Origin: Mesobacterium_A hydrothermale
GTDB taxonomy: Bacteria > Pseudomonadota > Alphaproteobacteria > Rhodobacterales > Rhodobacteraceae
Length of the DNA stretch: 64,000 nucleotides
Direction: 5' to 3'
NCBI RefSeq assembly: GCF_035818635.1
Contig: NZ_JAYLLH010000007.1
Span: 62,001 to 126,000, forward strand
How positions within the stretch are numbered: the first letter of the stretch is position 1; every line of letters begins with the position of its first letter. The notes under the pieces were generated by a model. The model saw only the letters and a program-made list of their open reading frames with translations, was not told the origin of the DNA and did no database searches. Shown here piece after piece: positions 33,117 to 41,478 of the stretch. The position numbers and the translations under genes were made by a program.

Positions 33117-34139
33117 TTAGTTCTTCGACTTGTCGACCATCTTGCCGGCCGAGATCCACGGCATCATTTCGCGCAGCTTTTCACCGACCGCTTCGATCTG
33201 GTGCTCGTCGTTGATGCGGCGGGTGGCCTTGAAATAGGGCTGGCCAACGGCGTTTTCCTGCATGAAGTCACGCACGAACTTGCCGCGCTGGATGTCGGTC
33301 AGGACGTCCTTCATGCGGGCCTTGGTTTCGTCGTAGGGCAGGATGCGCGGGCCGGACACGTATTCGCCGTACTCGGCGGTGTTCGAGATCGAGTAATTCA
33401 TGTTGGCGATGCCGCCTTCGTAGATCAGGTCCACGATCAGCTTCACTTCGTGCAGACATTCGAAATAGGCCATTTCCGGCGCGTAACCGGCCTCGACCAG
33501 GGTTTCGAAGCCCATGCGGATCAGTTCGACCAGGCCACCGCACAGAACGACTTGCTCGCCGAACAGGTCGGTTTCGCATTCTTCGCGGAAGTTGGTTTCG
33601 ATGATGCCCGAGCGGCCGCCACCGATGGCCGAGCAGTAGGACAGGCCGATTTCCAGCGCCTTGCCGGTTGCGTCATTGTGCACGGCCACCAGGCAGGGCA
33701 CGCCGCCGCCCTTGGTGTATTCGCCGCGCACGGTGTGACCCGGGCCCTTCGGTGCCATCATGATGACGTCGACGCCGGGCTTGGGCTCGATCAGGCCGAA
33801 GTGCACGTTCAGGCCGTGGGCAAAGGCGATGGCCGAGCCTTCCTTCAGGTTGTCGTGAACGTATTTCTTATAGGTCTCTGCCTGCAATTCGTCGGGCATG
33901 GTGAACATGATGACGTCACACCAGGCAGCCGCTTCGGCGATGCCCATCACGGCCAGACCTTCGGCTTCGGCTTTCTTGACCGAGGGCGAACCTTCGCGCA
34001 GGGCAACGACGATGTTCTTGGCCCCCGAGTCGCGCAGGTTCAGCGCGTGGGCATGGCCCTGGCTGCCATAGCCCAGGATGGCGACCTTCTTGTCCTTGAT
34101 CAGGTTGATGTCGCAATCGCGATCGTAATAAACGCGCAT
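33117..34139 (-). CDS. ilvC: Ketol-acid reductoisomerase
   Basis: A 340-residue class I KARI, catalysing the NADPH-dependent isomeroreduction of acetolactate in valine, leucine and isoleucine synthesis. It begins MRVYYDRDCDINLIKDKKVAILGYG, followed by the dinucleotide motif GYGSQGHAHALNL and the phosphate-binding REGSPS. The metal site residues lie in the APKGPGH and GIIETNF/EECETDLFGEQ segments. ATG 34139 is the family start; longer frames add only upstream DNA. Divergent tandem Lrp-family genes start 131 bases away. Confidence 0.97.
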   Translation of the reverse strand: MRVYYDRDCDINLIKDKKVAILGYGSQGHAHALNLRDSGAKNIVVALREGSPSVKKAEAEGLAVMGIAEAAAWCDVIMFTMPDELQAETYKKYVHDNLKEGSAIAFAHGLNVHFGLIEPKPGVDVIMMAPKGPGHTVRGEYTKGGGVPCLVAVHNDATGKALEIGLSYCSAIGGGRSGIIETNFREECETDLFGEQVVLCGGLVELIRMGFETLVEAGYAPEMAYFECLHEVKLIVDLIYEGGIANMNYSISNTAEYGEYVSGPRILPYDETKARMKDVLTDIQRGKFVRDFMQENAVGQPYFKATRRINDEHQIEAVGEKLREMMPWISAGKMVDKSKN

Positions 34140-34270
34140 CTTGGCGCTCCTTCCTTTGTGTTTCTGGCGGGGAAAATAGCCCTGTGACGCCGAGTGTGTT
34201 TGCGTTTTTTGGATATTTCTAGCAAGATGATGCACAGTAATTCCTAAAATCTTAAAAATTCGGAGAAATC

Positions 34271-34726
34271 ATGCTTGACGATACCGACAGGCGCATACTT
34301 CGGCAGTACCAGGCCGCACCGGAAATCGCGGCCTCGGATCTGGCGGGCCGGGCCGGGGTGACCCCGACCACCCTGTCGCGGCGGCTTGAGGCGTTGCGCC
34401 GGTCCGGGGTGTTGCGCGGGGTGCGCGGGGTGATCCACTGGCCCGCGCTGGGCTATGATGTCGAGGTTTCTTTGCGGGTGACGCTGGACAAGACCGCGCC
34501 GCGCGCCTTCGATGAATTCCTGGCAGCGGCGCGCGAGGTGCCCGAGGTGCTGGAACTCCAGACATTCCTGGGTGTGGTCGATGTGCGGCTGCAAGTCATT
34601 GCGAGGGATATCGCGCATTACCAGCAGATCTATCGCGAACGGCTTTTGCCGCTGCCGCACATTTCCGACATTGAATCGCTGGTGCATATCGCCCGGCTGA
34701 AAACCGACGAGGCGCTGCCGCTGTGA
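34271..34726 (+). CDS. Lrp/AsnC-family transcriptional regulator, first of a tandem pair
   Basis: A 151-residue Lrp-type protein: an N-terminal helix-turn-helix (ASDLAGRAGVTPTTLSRRLEALRRSGVL) and a C-terminal RAM (ACT-like) effector domain. The last base of its TGA is the first base of the ATG of a second Lrp gene. It is divergent from ilvC across a 131-base gap that is AT-rich near 34200-34265, so control of ilvC or of amino-acid metabolism is plausible but not shown. Confidence 0.9.
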   Translation: MLDDTDRRILRQYQAAPEIAASDLAGRAGVTPTTLSRRLEALRRSGVLRGVRGVIHWPALGYDVEVSLRVTLDKTAPRAFDEFLAAAREVPEVLELQTFLGVVDVRLQVIARDIAHYQQIYRERLLPLPHISDIESLVHIARLKTDEALPL

Positions 34727-35178
34727 TGGACCTGGACGAGATCGACCGTGGCTTTCTGCGGGCGCTGGAACGTGATGCGCAGATCAGCGCGGGGGCGTTG
34801 GGCCGGCAGTTCGGCCTGTCGCAACCGGCGGCCTGGCGCCGGCTGAAACGTTTGCGAGAGGCCGGCGTGATCGCGGGCGCGCGGCTGGACCTGGACCGCG
34901 CGGCGCTGGGCTTTGGCGTGACGGTGTTTCTGGGGGTGAAGCTGGCCACCAAGGGGCGTGTCAGCCTGGAGGATTTCGAACGCGCGGTCTGTGCCATCCC
35001 AGAGGTGCAGACGGTTGAACATGTGCTGGGGATGTACGATTATCGTCTGCGGGTGGCGGCGCGGGACCTGTCGGATTTCGAACGTGTGCTGCGGCGGCGC
35101 ATCATGACGCTGCCGGGGGTGGGCAATGTCGAGGCCAACGTGATGTTGAGCGAAGAGCGACGCCCCGGGCCGATCTGA
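34726..35178 (+). CDS. Lrp/AsnC-family transcriptional regulator, second of a tandem pair
   Basis: A 150-residue paralogue of the preceding regulator: DNA-binding part IDRGFLRALERDAQISAGAL, with a QFGLSQPAAWRRLKRL recognition helix, and an effector domain ending GVGNVEANVMLSEER. The start is ATG 34726 (TGATG overlap); a GTG at 34723 in the same frame is possible. The two sequences are clearly diverged, so this is an old duplication or a pair that works as a heteromer rather than a recent copy. Confidence 0.88.
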   Translation: MDLDEIDRGFLRALERDAQISAGALGRQFGLSQPAAWRRLKRLREAGVIAGARLDLDRAALGFGVTVFLGVKLATKGRVSLEDFERAVCAIPEVQTVEHVLGMYDYRLRVAARDLSDFERVLRRRIMTLPGVGNVEANVMLSEERRPGPI

Positions 35179-35310
35179 GGACATGCCAGACCGACCGGTT
35201 GCAGGCGCGCCGCCAGAACGGCCCTGAACCTGCGGTGCGGTTGATATCTGCTTTTGCCTTTGGGCGTCATTCGCGCTAGCACGGCGCAAAGGACAAAGGA
35301 GGCGCCAGCC

Positions 35311-36435
35311 ATGGCATTGCTTGATACCGTCGACCCTGAGGGTCTGGAGGAATTTTCCGTCGTCTTCACCGACCGGTCCCTGAACCACATGTCGGGGACG
35401 TTCCAGCAGGTGATGCGCGACATTTCTGACATGCTGAAAGAGGTGTATCACGCCGACGCGGTGGCGGTGGTCCCCGGGGGCGGCACCTACGGGATGGAGG
35501 CGGTCGCGCGCCAGTTCGGCCATGGCGCCAACGTGCTGGTGGTGCGCAACGGCTGGTTTTCGTTCCGCTGGACGCAGATCTTCGACGCCGGGGGCTTTGC
35601 CGCCGACACCACGGTGATGAAGGCGCGCCAGACCGGCAACGAGCCGACCGCTGCCTTTGCGCCCGCCCCGATTGACAAGGTGGTGGCGAAAATCCACGAG
35701 TTGAAACCCGACATCGTCTTTGCGCCGCATGTCGAAACCAGCGCCGGTGTGATCCTGCCCGATGCCTATGTCACCGCGTTGGCCTCTGCCGCGCATGAGG
35801 TTGGCGCGCTGATGGTGCTGGATTGCATCGCCTCGGGCACGATCTGGGTCGACATGCAGGCGACCGGTGTCGATGTGCTGATCTCTGCCCCGCAGAAAGG
35901 GTGGTCGTCGACCCCTGCGGCCGGACTGGTGATGCTGTCCGATCGCGCCATGGCGCGGATGGAAGAGACCAGCTCGGACAGTTTCGCGCTGGATCTGAAG
36001 AAATGGCGGTCGATCATGGCGGCCTATGAAGGCGGCGGCCATGCCTATCACGCCACAATGCCCACCGACAGCCTGCGCGCTTTCCGCGACACAATGCTGG
36101 AAACCCGCGAATATGGCTTTGACCGGCTGAAAGGGGCGCAATGGGCGCTGGGCAACGCGGTGCGTGCGATGCTGGCAGAGAAAGGCGTGAAATCGGTCGC
36201 GGCAGAGGGCTTCGGCGCGCCGGGGGTCGTGGTGAGCTATACCTCTGATCCGGAAATCCAGTCGGGCCGCGCCTTTGCCGCCAGGGGTATGCAGATTGCC
36301 GCCGGTGTGCCGCTGCAATGTGACGAGCCGCAGGGCTTTTCTACCTTCCGATTGGGGCTGTTCGGGCTGGACAAGCTTTATGACGTGGATGGCACCGTGG
36401 CGCGGCTGCGCGGGGTCTTGGACCAGGTGCTTTGA
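35311..36435 (+). CDS. Class V aminotransferase
   Basis: A 374-residue fold-type I PLP enzyme. K196 in the motif SAPQKGWSSTP is the likely Schiff-base lysine, D171 in LMVLDCIAS contacts the pyridine nitrogen, and PGGGTYGMEA (residues 55-64) binds phosphate. It resembles the alanine-glyoxylate/serine-glyoxylate aminotransferase group; the substrate cannot be fixed from the sequence. A strong AAAGGAGG ribosome site precedes ATG 35311; an in-frame start at 35254 is not supported by it. It follows the Lrp pair after 132 bases. Confidence 0.88.
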   Translation: MALLDTVDPEGLEEFSVVFTDRSLNHMSGTFQQVMRDISDMLKEVYHADAVAVVPGGGTYGMEAVARQFGHGANVLVVRNGWFSFRWTQIFDAGGFAADTTVMKARQTGNEPTAAFAPAPIDKVVAKIHELKPDIVFAPHVETSAGVILPDAYVTALASAAHEVGALMVLDCIASGTIWVDMQATGVDVLISAPQKGWSSTPAAGLVMLSDRAMARMEETSSDSFALDLKKWRSIMAAYEGGGHAYHATMPTDSLRAFRDTMLETREYGFDRLKGAQWALGNAVRAMLAEKGVKSVAAEGFGAPGVVVSYTSDPEIQSGRAFAARGMQIAAGVPLQCDEPQGFSTFRLGLFGLDKLYDVDGTVARLRGVLDQVL

Positions 36436-36465
36436 TCCGGGCGCTGTCCGGTTTGGCACGGTGAG

Positions 36466-36540
36466 AAGAGGGGGCGCTGCCCCCTCTTTTCGCTTTCAGA
36501 GAAAATTCACCCCCGAGGTCTTTTCAAGGCAAAAGAAACG
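36466..36540 (-). repeat. Dispersed intergenic repeat, copy 7
   Basis: On the minus strand GTTTCTTTTGCCTTGAAAAG plus ACCTCGGGGG, then a spacer and a 10-bp perfect hairpin AAGAGGGGGC-GCT-GCCCCCTCTT (36466-36488, plus-strand reading). It lies in the convergent gap between the aminotransferase and UbiH-like genes; the T-rich ends would suit a terminator. Confidence 0.65.
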
Positions 36541-36542
36541 GG

Positions 36543-37739
36543 TCAACGCGCCCGGGTGCCAAGGCCCATCTGCATCAGCGTCGTGCGCACTGGCTTGATC
36601 GAATAGAGCGCGTCAAGCCCCTTGGCCCGCAGGTCGCGCAGCGGCCGCGCCGACAGCATCGAGGTGCGGTTGAGCAGGGTGATGCCGGCGACGCGGGCGC
36701 GGATATCGGTCATGCGGGCGCGGTGATAGGCCTGCAACATGGGCTGATCGCCAAGCGTGTCGCGGTGCTTTTCCGCAAGCTCCAGCAGCGCCACCATGTC
36801 GTTCAGGCTCATGTTCAGGCCTTGTGCCCCGATCGGGGGCACGACATGGGCGGCTTCGGCCACCAGCGCCAGACGTTCGCCGTAAAGCGTGTCGGCGTGC
36901 TGGGCGATGATCGGCCAGATTGTGCGGCGCGAGGCCAGTTTCAGCGGGCCAAACAGGCCGCAGGACCGGTCTGTCATCGCGCGCTCCAGATCGGCATCGG
37001 CCAGCGCGAACAGGTCCTGTGCCTTGGGGCCTTCTTCCATCCAGACCACGGCCGAGGAGGGCAGCCCGTTGTAGTCGGGCAGCGGGACCAGCGTGAACGG
37101 GCCGCCGGTGCGGTGGATTTCCGTCGAGACATTGCCGTGCGGGATCGGGTGGGTGACCGCGAAGGCCAGCGCCTTTTGCCCGAAACGGGTGGTGTGCACC
37201 CCGATCCCCGCGGCCTTTCGCATCGGAGAGCCGCGCCCATCGGCGGCGATCACCAGCTTGCAGCGGACGTTTGTGCCGTCGCTGAGCCCGACGCGGGCCT
37301 CTGCCGTGCGGGTGAACAGCGTGGTGGTGGCGGTACCGGGGCGAAAATCGACAGTGGGCATCTGGTCCAGATGTGCCGCCATCTCGCGCCTTAGCAGCCA
37401 GTTCGGCAGGTTCCAGCCGAACGGCAGCGCGGAAATGTCGGAGGCGTCGAAATCCTTGATCACGCGCGGTTCGGGGATGTCTCCGCCTGCGTCGACGATG
37501 CGCATGGTCTGCAGGGGCATGGCATGGGGGGCCAGCCGGGCCCAAAGGCCCGCGCGTTCCAGGAACGCCTGCGCCGGTTGCAGGAACGCGGTTGTGCGCA
37601 GGTCCGACCCGTCGCTGTCGCGGGTGGTGACCGGCGGGGCAGGGTCCACGCACAGAACGTTGAACCCTTGGGTTCCGAAGGCGGCCGCGGCGGTAAGCCC
37701 GGCGATCCCGCCTCCGGAGATGACGATGTCATGATCCAT
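36543..37739 (-). CDS. UbiH/UbiF-family FAD-dependent hydroxylase
   Basis: A 398-residue aromatic-ring hydroxylase-type flavoprotein: FAD motif ISGGGIAGLTAAAAF, the second motif VIAADGRGSPMRKAAG, and the C-terminal segment AEAAHVVPPIGAQGLN. In this family the last motif usually reads GD before AAH; here it is AE, a variation I recall from other Rhodobacterales. It probably hydroxylates the ubiquinone ring. ATG 37739 begins MDHDIVISGGG with no upstream extension. The small membrane-protein gene lies 59 bases upstream on the same strand. Confidence 0.88.
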   Translation of the reverse strand: MDHDIVISGGGIAGLTAAAAFGTQGFNVLCVDPAPPVTTRDSDGSDLRTTAFLQPAQAFLERAGLWARLAPHAMPLQTMRIVDAGGDIPEPRVIKDFDASDISALPFGWNLPNWLLRREMAAHLDQMPTVDFRPGTATTTLFTRTAEARVGLSDGTNVRCKLVIAADGRGSPMRKAAGIGVHTTRFGQKALAFAVTHPIPHGNVSTEIHRTGGPFTLVPLPDYNGLPSSAVVWMEEGPKAQDLFALADADLERAMTDRSCGLFGPLKLASRRTIWPIIAQHADTLYGERLALVAEAAHVVPPIGAQGLNMSLNDMVALLELAEKHRDTLGDQPMLQAYHRARMTDIRARVAGITLLNRTSMLSARPLRDLRAKGLDALYSIKPVRTTLMQMGLGTRAR

Positions 37740-37798
37740 CGAACAGCTCCTTCACTGCGGCCAGTCTAACGCCAGCCGCAGACAGGAGCCATGCGGCA

Positions 37799-38029
37799 TC
37801 ACTTCCCGACAGTGATCGTGATCAGAACGGCATAGACCACCGGCACCATGACCAGTGCGGGCACGGTCAGGGCGACCGGGCCCCAAGTGTAGACGGCCAC
37901 GCCCCATAGCACGACCAGTACGGCCAGAAGCAGGTAGAAGGCAGCCAGACCGTTGCGGGCAAAGAACCCGAGCGGCATTTCGGAAACGGCACCACCGAAA
38001 GTTGCAGGCGAGGTGTCGATTTGGGTCAT
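37799..38029 (-). CDS. Small two-helix membrane protein
   Basis: A 76-residue protein with two hydrophobic segments (about residues 26-47 and 51-73) after a polar N-terminus MTQIDTSPATFGG. The start is ATG 38029 with GGAGA upstream; a GTG at 38041 is possible. I recognise no family. The AT-rich region upstream carries two inverted repeats, suggesting regulated expression. Confidence 0.6.
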   Translation of the reverse strand: MTQIDTSPATFGGAVSEMPLGFFARNGLAAFYLLLAVLVVLWGVAVYTWGPVALTVPALVMVPVVYAVLITITVGK

Positions 38030-38039
38030 GAAGGTCTCC

Positions 38040-38061
38040 ACTGGATTTTATGTTGTCCAGT
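38040..38061. promoter_or_regulatory. Inverted repeat upstream of the small membrane-protein gene
   Basis: Perfect half-sites ACTGGA and TCCAGT separated by 10 AT-rich bases, 11 bases upstream of the ATG. It could be an operator or, because it overlaps the leader, an mRNA hairpin. Confidence 0.35.
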
Positions 38062-38093
38062 ACACATATATTTTCTGTCACGCCCATCACATG

Positions 38094-38115
38094 TTCATAT
38101 TGTCGCATATATGAA
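38094..38115. promoter_or_regulatory. AT-rich inverted repeat, candidate operator
   Basis: Perfect half-sites TTCATAT and ATATGAA, eight bases apart, in a window-atypical AT-rich patch (38040-38128) between the HAD phosphatase and small membrane-protein genes. The size and symmetry suit a dimeric regulator. Confidence 0.4.
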
Positions 38116-38128
38116 TATTTGAATTTAC

Positions 38129-38773
38129 TTATGTGATCCTTGCCAAAAATTGCGCGAGGTCCTCTGTGTGGTGGTGAATATGCTCGGCCTCGACCGGGGT
38201 TTCGGCGACGTGAACGGTGCGCATGCCCATGTCATGCGGGGCGGCCAGGTTGCGCGGGTCATCTTCGAACATGGCGGCCGATTCCGTATCGATCCCGGCC
38301 AGGCCGAACACGGTTTCAAACGCTCGGCGTTCGGGCTTGGGGTGGTAATCGGCGTGTTCGACGCCGTAGATTTCGTCAAACGCGGCATCCAGTCCGCGCG
38401 CCTTCAGGACCTTCGCCGCATAGGGGGCGGAACCGTTGGTATAGACCAGTTTGCGGCCAGGCAACGACTGGATCAACTCTGACAGATGCGGATCCGGGGA
38501 TAGTGCTTCAAAGCTGATGTCGTGCACGTCGTGCAGATAGGGACCCGGGTCGATGTCATGTTCGCGCATCAAACCGGCCAGCGTGGTGCCGTAGGTGCGC
38601 CAGTAGTGCTTGCGCAGATGGTTGGCGCGGTCATGGTCGACCCCCAGCGCCTCCATCACGAAGCGGGTCATCTTCACCTCGATCTGATCGAAAAGCCGCA
38701 CCGCGGGTGGGTAAAGCGTGTTGTCGAGGTCGAAAACCCAGGTCTTGACGTGGCTGAAACGGTTTTTCGGCAT
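38129..38773 (-). CDS. HAD-family pyrimidine 5'-nucleotidase-like phosphatase
   Basis: A 214-residue HAD enzyme: DxD motif VFDLDNTLYPP, motif II LVYTNGSAPYA, the lysine motif HADYHPKPE and motif III MFEDDPRN. This combination matches the Sdt1/Phm8-like pyrimidine 5'-nucleotidase group, which removes phosphate from UMP/CMP and related nucleotides. ATG 38773 is the family start; the frame to 38926 adds unrelated residues. It is divergent from the gntR gene. Confidence 0.85.
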   Translation of the reverse strand: MPKNRFSHVKTWVFDLDNTLYPPAVRLFDQIEVKMTRFVMEALGVDHDRANHLRKHYWRTYGTTLAGLMREHDIDPGPYLHDVHDISFEALSPDPHLSELIQSLPGRKLVYTNGSAPYAAKVLKARGLDAAFDEIYGVEHADYHPKPERRAFETVFGLAGIDTESAAMFEDDPRNLAAPHDMGMRTVHVAETPVEAEHIHHHTEDLAQFLARIT

Positions 38774-38892
38774 GGTTGTGTCCCGGGTTGCGTGCGCCAT
38801 AGCTAGGGGCGCGCGGCCCATGCGGCAATGGCCAACTTGCAAGTTCGGCCGTCGGGGGGCTATCTTGCCGCGACTGACCCGGGAGGTAGACC

Positions 38893-39540
38893 ATGCCGCA
38901 AGCGAAATCGCCGCAGAAGGATGCATATACCCTGATCCTCGAGGCGATCGACATGGGCGAATTCAAGCCCGGAGACCGGCTTGTCGAGAGTGATCTGGCC
39001 GACCGTTTCGGAGTCTCTCGAACGCCGATTCGCGAAGCGTTGCAACGGCTTGAAACACAGTCCCTGTTGGCGCGGGATGGCCGATCGCTGATCGTGGCCT
39101 CGCTCGACCACAACCAGATGGCCGAACTTTACGTGGTGCGGACCGAACTGGAAGGGTTGGCCGCGCGGCTGGCCGCCCGTCACGCGACCGAGGAGGAAAT
39201 TCAGGTCCTGCGAGAGATGGTGGACGAAGACCGGGCCCTGATGAACGATCCGTCTGCGTTGGCACGGGCGAACCGGCGGTTTCACAAGATGATCCACCTG
39301 GCATCGCACAACCGGTACCTGGTGCAGCAGCTGGACCTTGTGCACCGGTCGATGGCGTTGATGGCAACCACGTCGCTCGCGGCGCAGGGCCGGGGGGAAA
39401 TCGCGATGGCTGAACACCAGGCGATCGTCGATGCAATCGCCCGGCGGGACGAAGATGCGGCCTACAAGGCGCTGCGCGACCATATTTCGGTGGCCTTTGT
39501 CACGCGGCTGAAACTGGACAATACGTCCGAGGCGCGCTGA
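38893..39540 (+). CDS. GntR-family transcriptional regulator (FadR/FCD subfamily)
   Basis: A 215-residue regulator: winged helix-turn-helix at the N-terminus (GEFKPGDRLVESDLADRFG, with SRTPIREALQRLE as recognition helix) and an all-helical FCD effector domain with metal-site histidines (NRRFHKMIHLASH, and EHQAIVDAI). The ribosome site GGGAGG precedes ATG 38893. The target is not evident. It ends exactly where the converging glycosyltransferase gene ends (39540/39541), with no gap. Confidence 0.92.
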   Translation: MPQAKSPQKDAYTLILEAIDMGEFKPGDRLVESDLADRFGVSRTPIREALQRLETQSLLARDGRSLIVASLDHNQMAELYVVRTELEGLAARLAARHATEEEIQVLREMVDEDRALMNDPSALARANRRFHKMIHLASHNRYLVQQLDLVHRSMALMATTSLAAQGRGEIAMAEHQAIVDAIARRDEDAAYKALRDHISVAFVTRLKLDNTSEAR

Positions 39541-41412
39541 TCACGCCGGGGGATCCGGTCCGGAGCGGCCGTGGGTTGTCTTGTCCCAGAAGAACGGATC
39601 GGCGAGCAGTTCCCACCACGCCTTGTAGGCGGCGGCAACTGCCAGAGGGAAATAGAGGATCAACGTCGGCACCCAGGGGATCAGCCCGATATGCGGGCTG
39701 CGCACAAGGGCGAGGCTCCCGACCAGCAAAGACACCCCTTCGGACAGCAGGAAGAGCGCAAGCAGGGCATGGAACACCGGTTCTTGCAACGCCTGCGCCG
39801 GATGCGTCAGGTCCAGTTGCACCAGCCAGAACGACCACAGCAGTGGCGCCAGCGTGAATTGCAGGATCGTGGTCAGGAAAACAGCCTGCATCCCGGCAAA
39901 TTTCCACGGCCCCAGATCGGACAGCAGACGGCGTGGGCTGCGCATGTGCACAAGGTAGGTAACCAGGTATCCCTTCAGCCAGCGCGAGCGCTGCTTGACC
40001 CAGGACAGGGGGCGATTGTTGGCCTCTTCCCGGGTGACGGTCGGCACGACTTCTGTCCGATAGCCATAGCGCGCAAGGCGAATGCCCAGATCGGCATCCT
40101 CGGTCACATTGTGGGCGTCCCAGCCGCGGACCTCTTCCAGCACGTGACGGCGAAAGAACACGGTTGTCCCGCCCAGCGGGATGGCAAAGCCCAACCGTGC
40201 CAGCCCGGGAAGCAAGACCCGGAACCAGGCGGCGTATTCGATGGTAAAGCACCGCGAAAGCCAGTTGGCGCGTGGGTTGTAGAAATCCAGCGCGCCTTGC
40301 AGGCAGGCGACTTCGGGCGGAGCGGTTTCGAAACGGGCCGCGATCAGCTCAAGCTGGTGCGGGTCGGGGGCATCCTCGGCGTCATAGATGCCGACAATTT
40401 CACCCTTGCTGAACCGATATGCATAGTTCAGCGCGCGCGGCTTGGTGGTCACGCTGCCTGGCGGGACCTCGATCACCCGCATCCAGCCGGGCAGGTTGGT
40501 GTGCGCCAGCACGGCCTTGGTCTGGTCATCCGCAGCCTCCAGTACCAGCAAGACCTCAAGCCGGGATTTGGGATAGCTCAGCCGCGACAGGCGGCGGATC
40601 AGCGTGCTGGCGATGTCCTTTTCATGCAGCAAAGGCACCAGGACGCTGACCATCGGATAGCGCGCGGGCACGATGCGGCGATTGTCTGGTGGCACGTGGG
40701 CCTGCCCGGCAAAGGCGGCTGCGATCTTCAATATCTGCGACACGATCAGTGACAGCATCGCAAGCCCCACCGCCACCGCGAAAAACAGCTGAGGCCACAG
40801 GATCAGCGCCAGACCCATGCCGCCCCCGGCCGTGGCCAGAACAGCAAGGCGCCGGCCGCTGAGTTCCCTGAAATCACGGCAGCTTTCTTCCGCCCGAACC
40901 CAGGTTTCCGCCGCCCGGGCCAGATCGTGGGCGTGACGTTCGGCAATCACCGCCTGAAGATCGCTTTCCAGCGCCAGCGCCATGCGCAGCGGGCCAATCC
41001 CCGTCGGCAGGCGGGCGCAGGTGGCGGCAAACTCCTCTGGCCTTGCGGTGGCGATCAGCACCGTGTCACCAATCCGGGCCCAGGGCAGGAAAGCGTGCTG
41101 CAGGCTGAATTCCGGGTCGATCATCCCCGCAAGCGTCGGATCAGGCGGTACAGTGACGGGATCGACGACCAGCACGCCATGATGCACCGCCTGGCTGGCC
41201 AGCGTGTCTTCGGGGCTTGCCAGCCCCTGTGACAACATCACCTGGTCAAGGCTAGCGCCGGTGCGTTTGGCATCGCCAAGCGCGGTCAGCATTTGCCGTG
41301 GCGACGCTGCGCCCGCGTCCATCAGCAACCGCGCCATCGGCACGCCCGGACGCAGACCCAGCCGCCGCACGCTGTCCTGCGCGGAAATTCGGTCTGGAAT
41401 GGAATCGGGCAT
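39541..41412 (-). CDS. Family 2 glycosyltransferase with N-terminal MshEN-like domain
   Basis: A 623-residue membrane glycosyltransferase. Residues ~25-150 resemble the N-terminal domain of type II secretion ATPases (T2SSE_N/MshEN: MDAGAASPRQMLTAL, LASQAVHHGVLVVDP), which in some proteins binds c-di-GMP. Two transmembrane helices (~190-230) precede a processive GT2 domain with DAEDAPDP (DxD), a TEDADLGIRL acid motif and QRSRWLKGY (QxxRW-like); further helices follow. It could make an exopolysaccharide. The ATG directly abuts a 19-bp hairpin that would bury the only GGAG ribosome site. carA is 66 bases upstream on the same strand. Confidence 0.87.
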   Translation of the reverse strand: MPDSIPDRISAQDSVRRLGLRPGVPMARLLMDAGAASPRQMLTALGDAKRTGASLDQVMLSQGLASPEDTLASQAVHHGVLVVDPVTVPPDPTLAGMIDPEFSLQHAFLPWARIGDTVLIATARPEEFAATCARLPTGIGPLRMALALESDLQAVIAERHAHDLARAAETWVRAEESCRDFRELSGRRLAVLATAGGGMGLALILWPQLFFAVAVGLAMLSLIVSQILKIAAAFAGQAHVPPDNRRIVPARYPMVSVLVPLLHEKDIASTLIRRLSRLSYPKSRLEVLLVLEAADDQTKAVLAHTNLPGWMRVIEVPPGSVTTKPRALNYAYRFSKGEIVGIYDAEDAPDPHQLELIAARFETAPPEVACLQGALDFYNPRANWLSRCFTIEYAAWFRVLLPGLARLGFAIPLGGTTVFFRRHVLEEVRGWDAHNVTEDADLGIRLARYGYRTEVVPTVTREEANNRPLSWVKQRSRWLKGYLVTYLVHMRSPRRLLSDLGPWKFAGMQAVFLTTILQFTLAPLLWSFWLVQLDLTHPAQALQEPVFHALLALFLLSEGVSLLVGSLALVRSPHIGLIPWVPTLILYFPLAVAAAYKAWWELLADPFFWDKTTHGRSGPDPPA

Positions 41413-41456
41413 GGCTCGGGTGCTCCACTGGCTGAAACCAGTGGAGCACCCGAGCC
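41413..41456 (-). promoter_or_regulatory. Perfect 19-bp hairpin abutting the glycosyltransferase start codon
   Basis: GGCTCGGGTGCTCCACTGG and its exact reverse complement are separated by six bases. On the minus strand the 3' arm ends at the base before the ATG (41412) and contains the only Shine-Dalgarno-like GGAG. There is no U-run on either strand, so it does not look like a standard terminator of carA. Confidence 0.7.
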
Positions 41457-41478
41457 TTAACAGATGGTTAATCGTGGC

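Noticed and set aside
39541..41412. Cellulose synthase (BcsA) identity for the glycosyltransferase
   Set aside because: There is no PilZ domain and no bcsB/bcsZ neighbours, and the QRSRW motif alone does not define BcsA.
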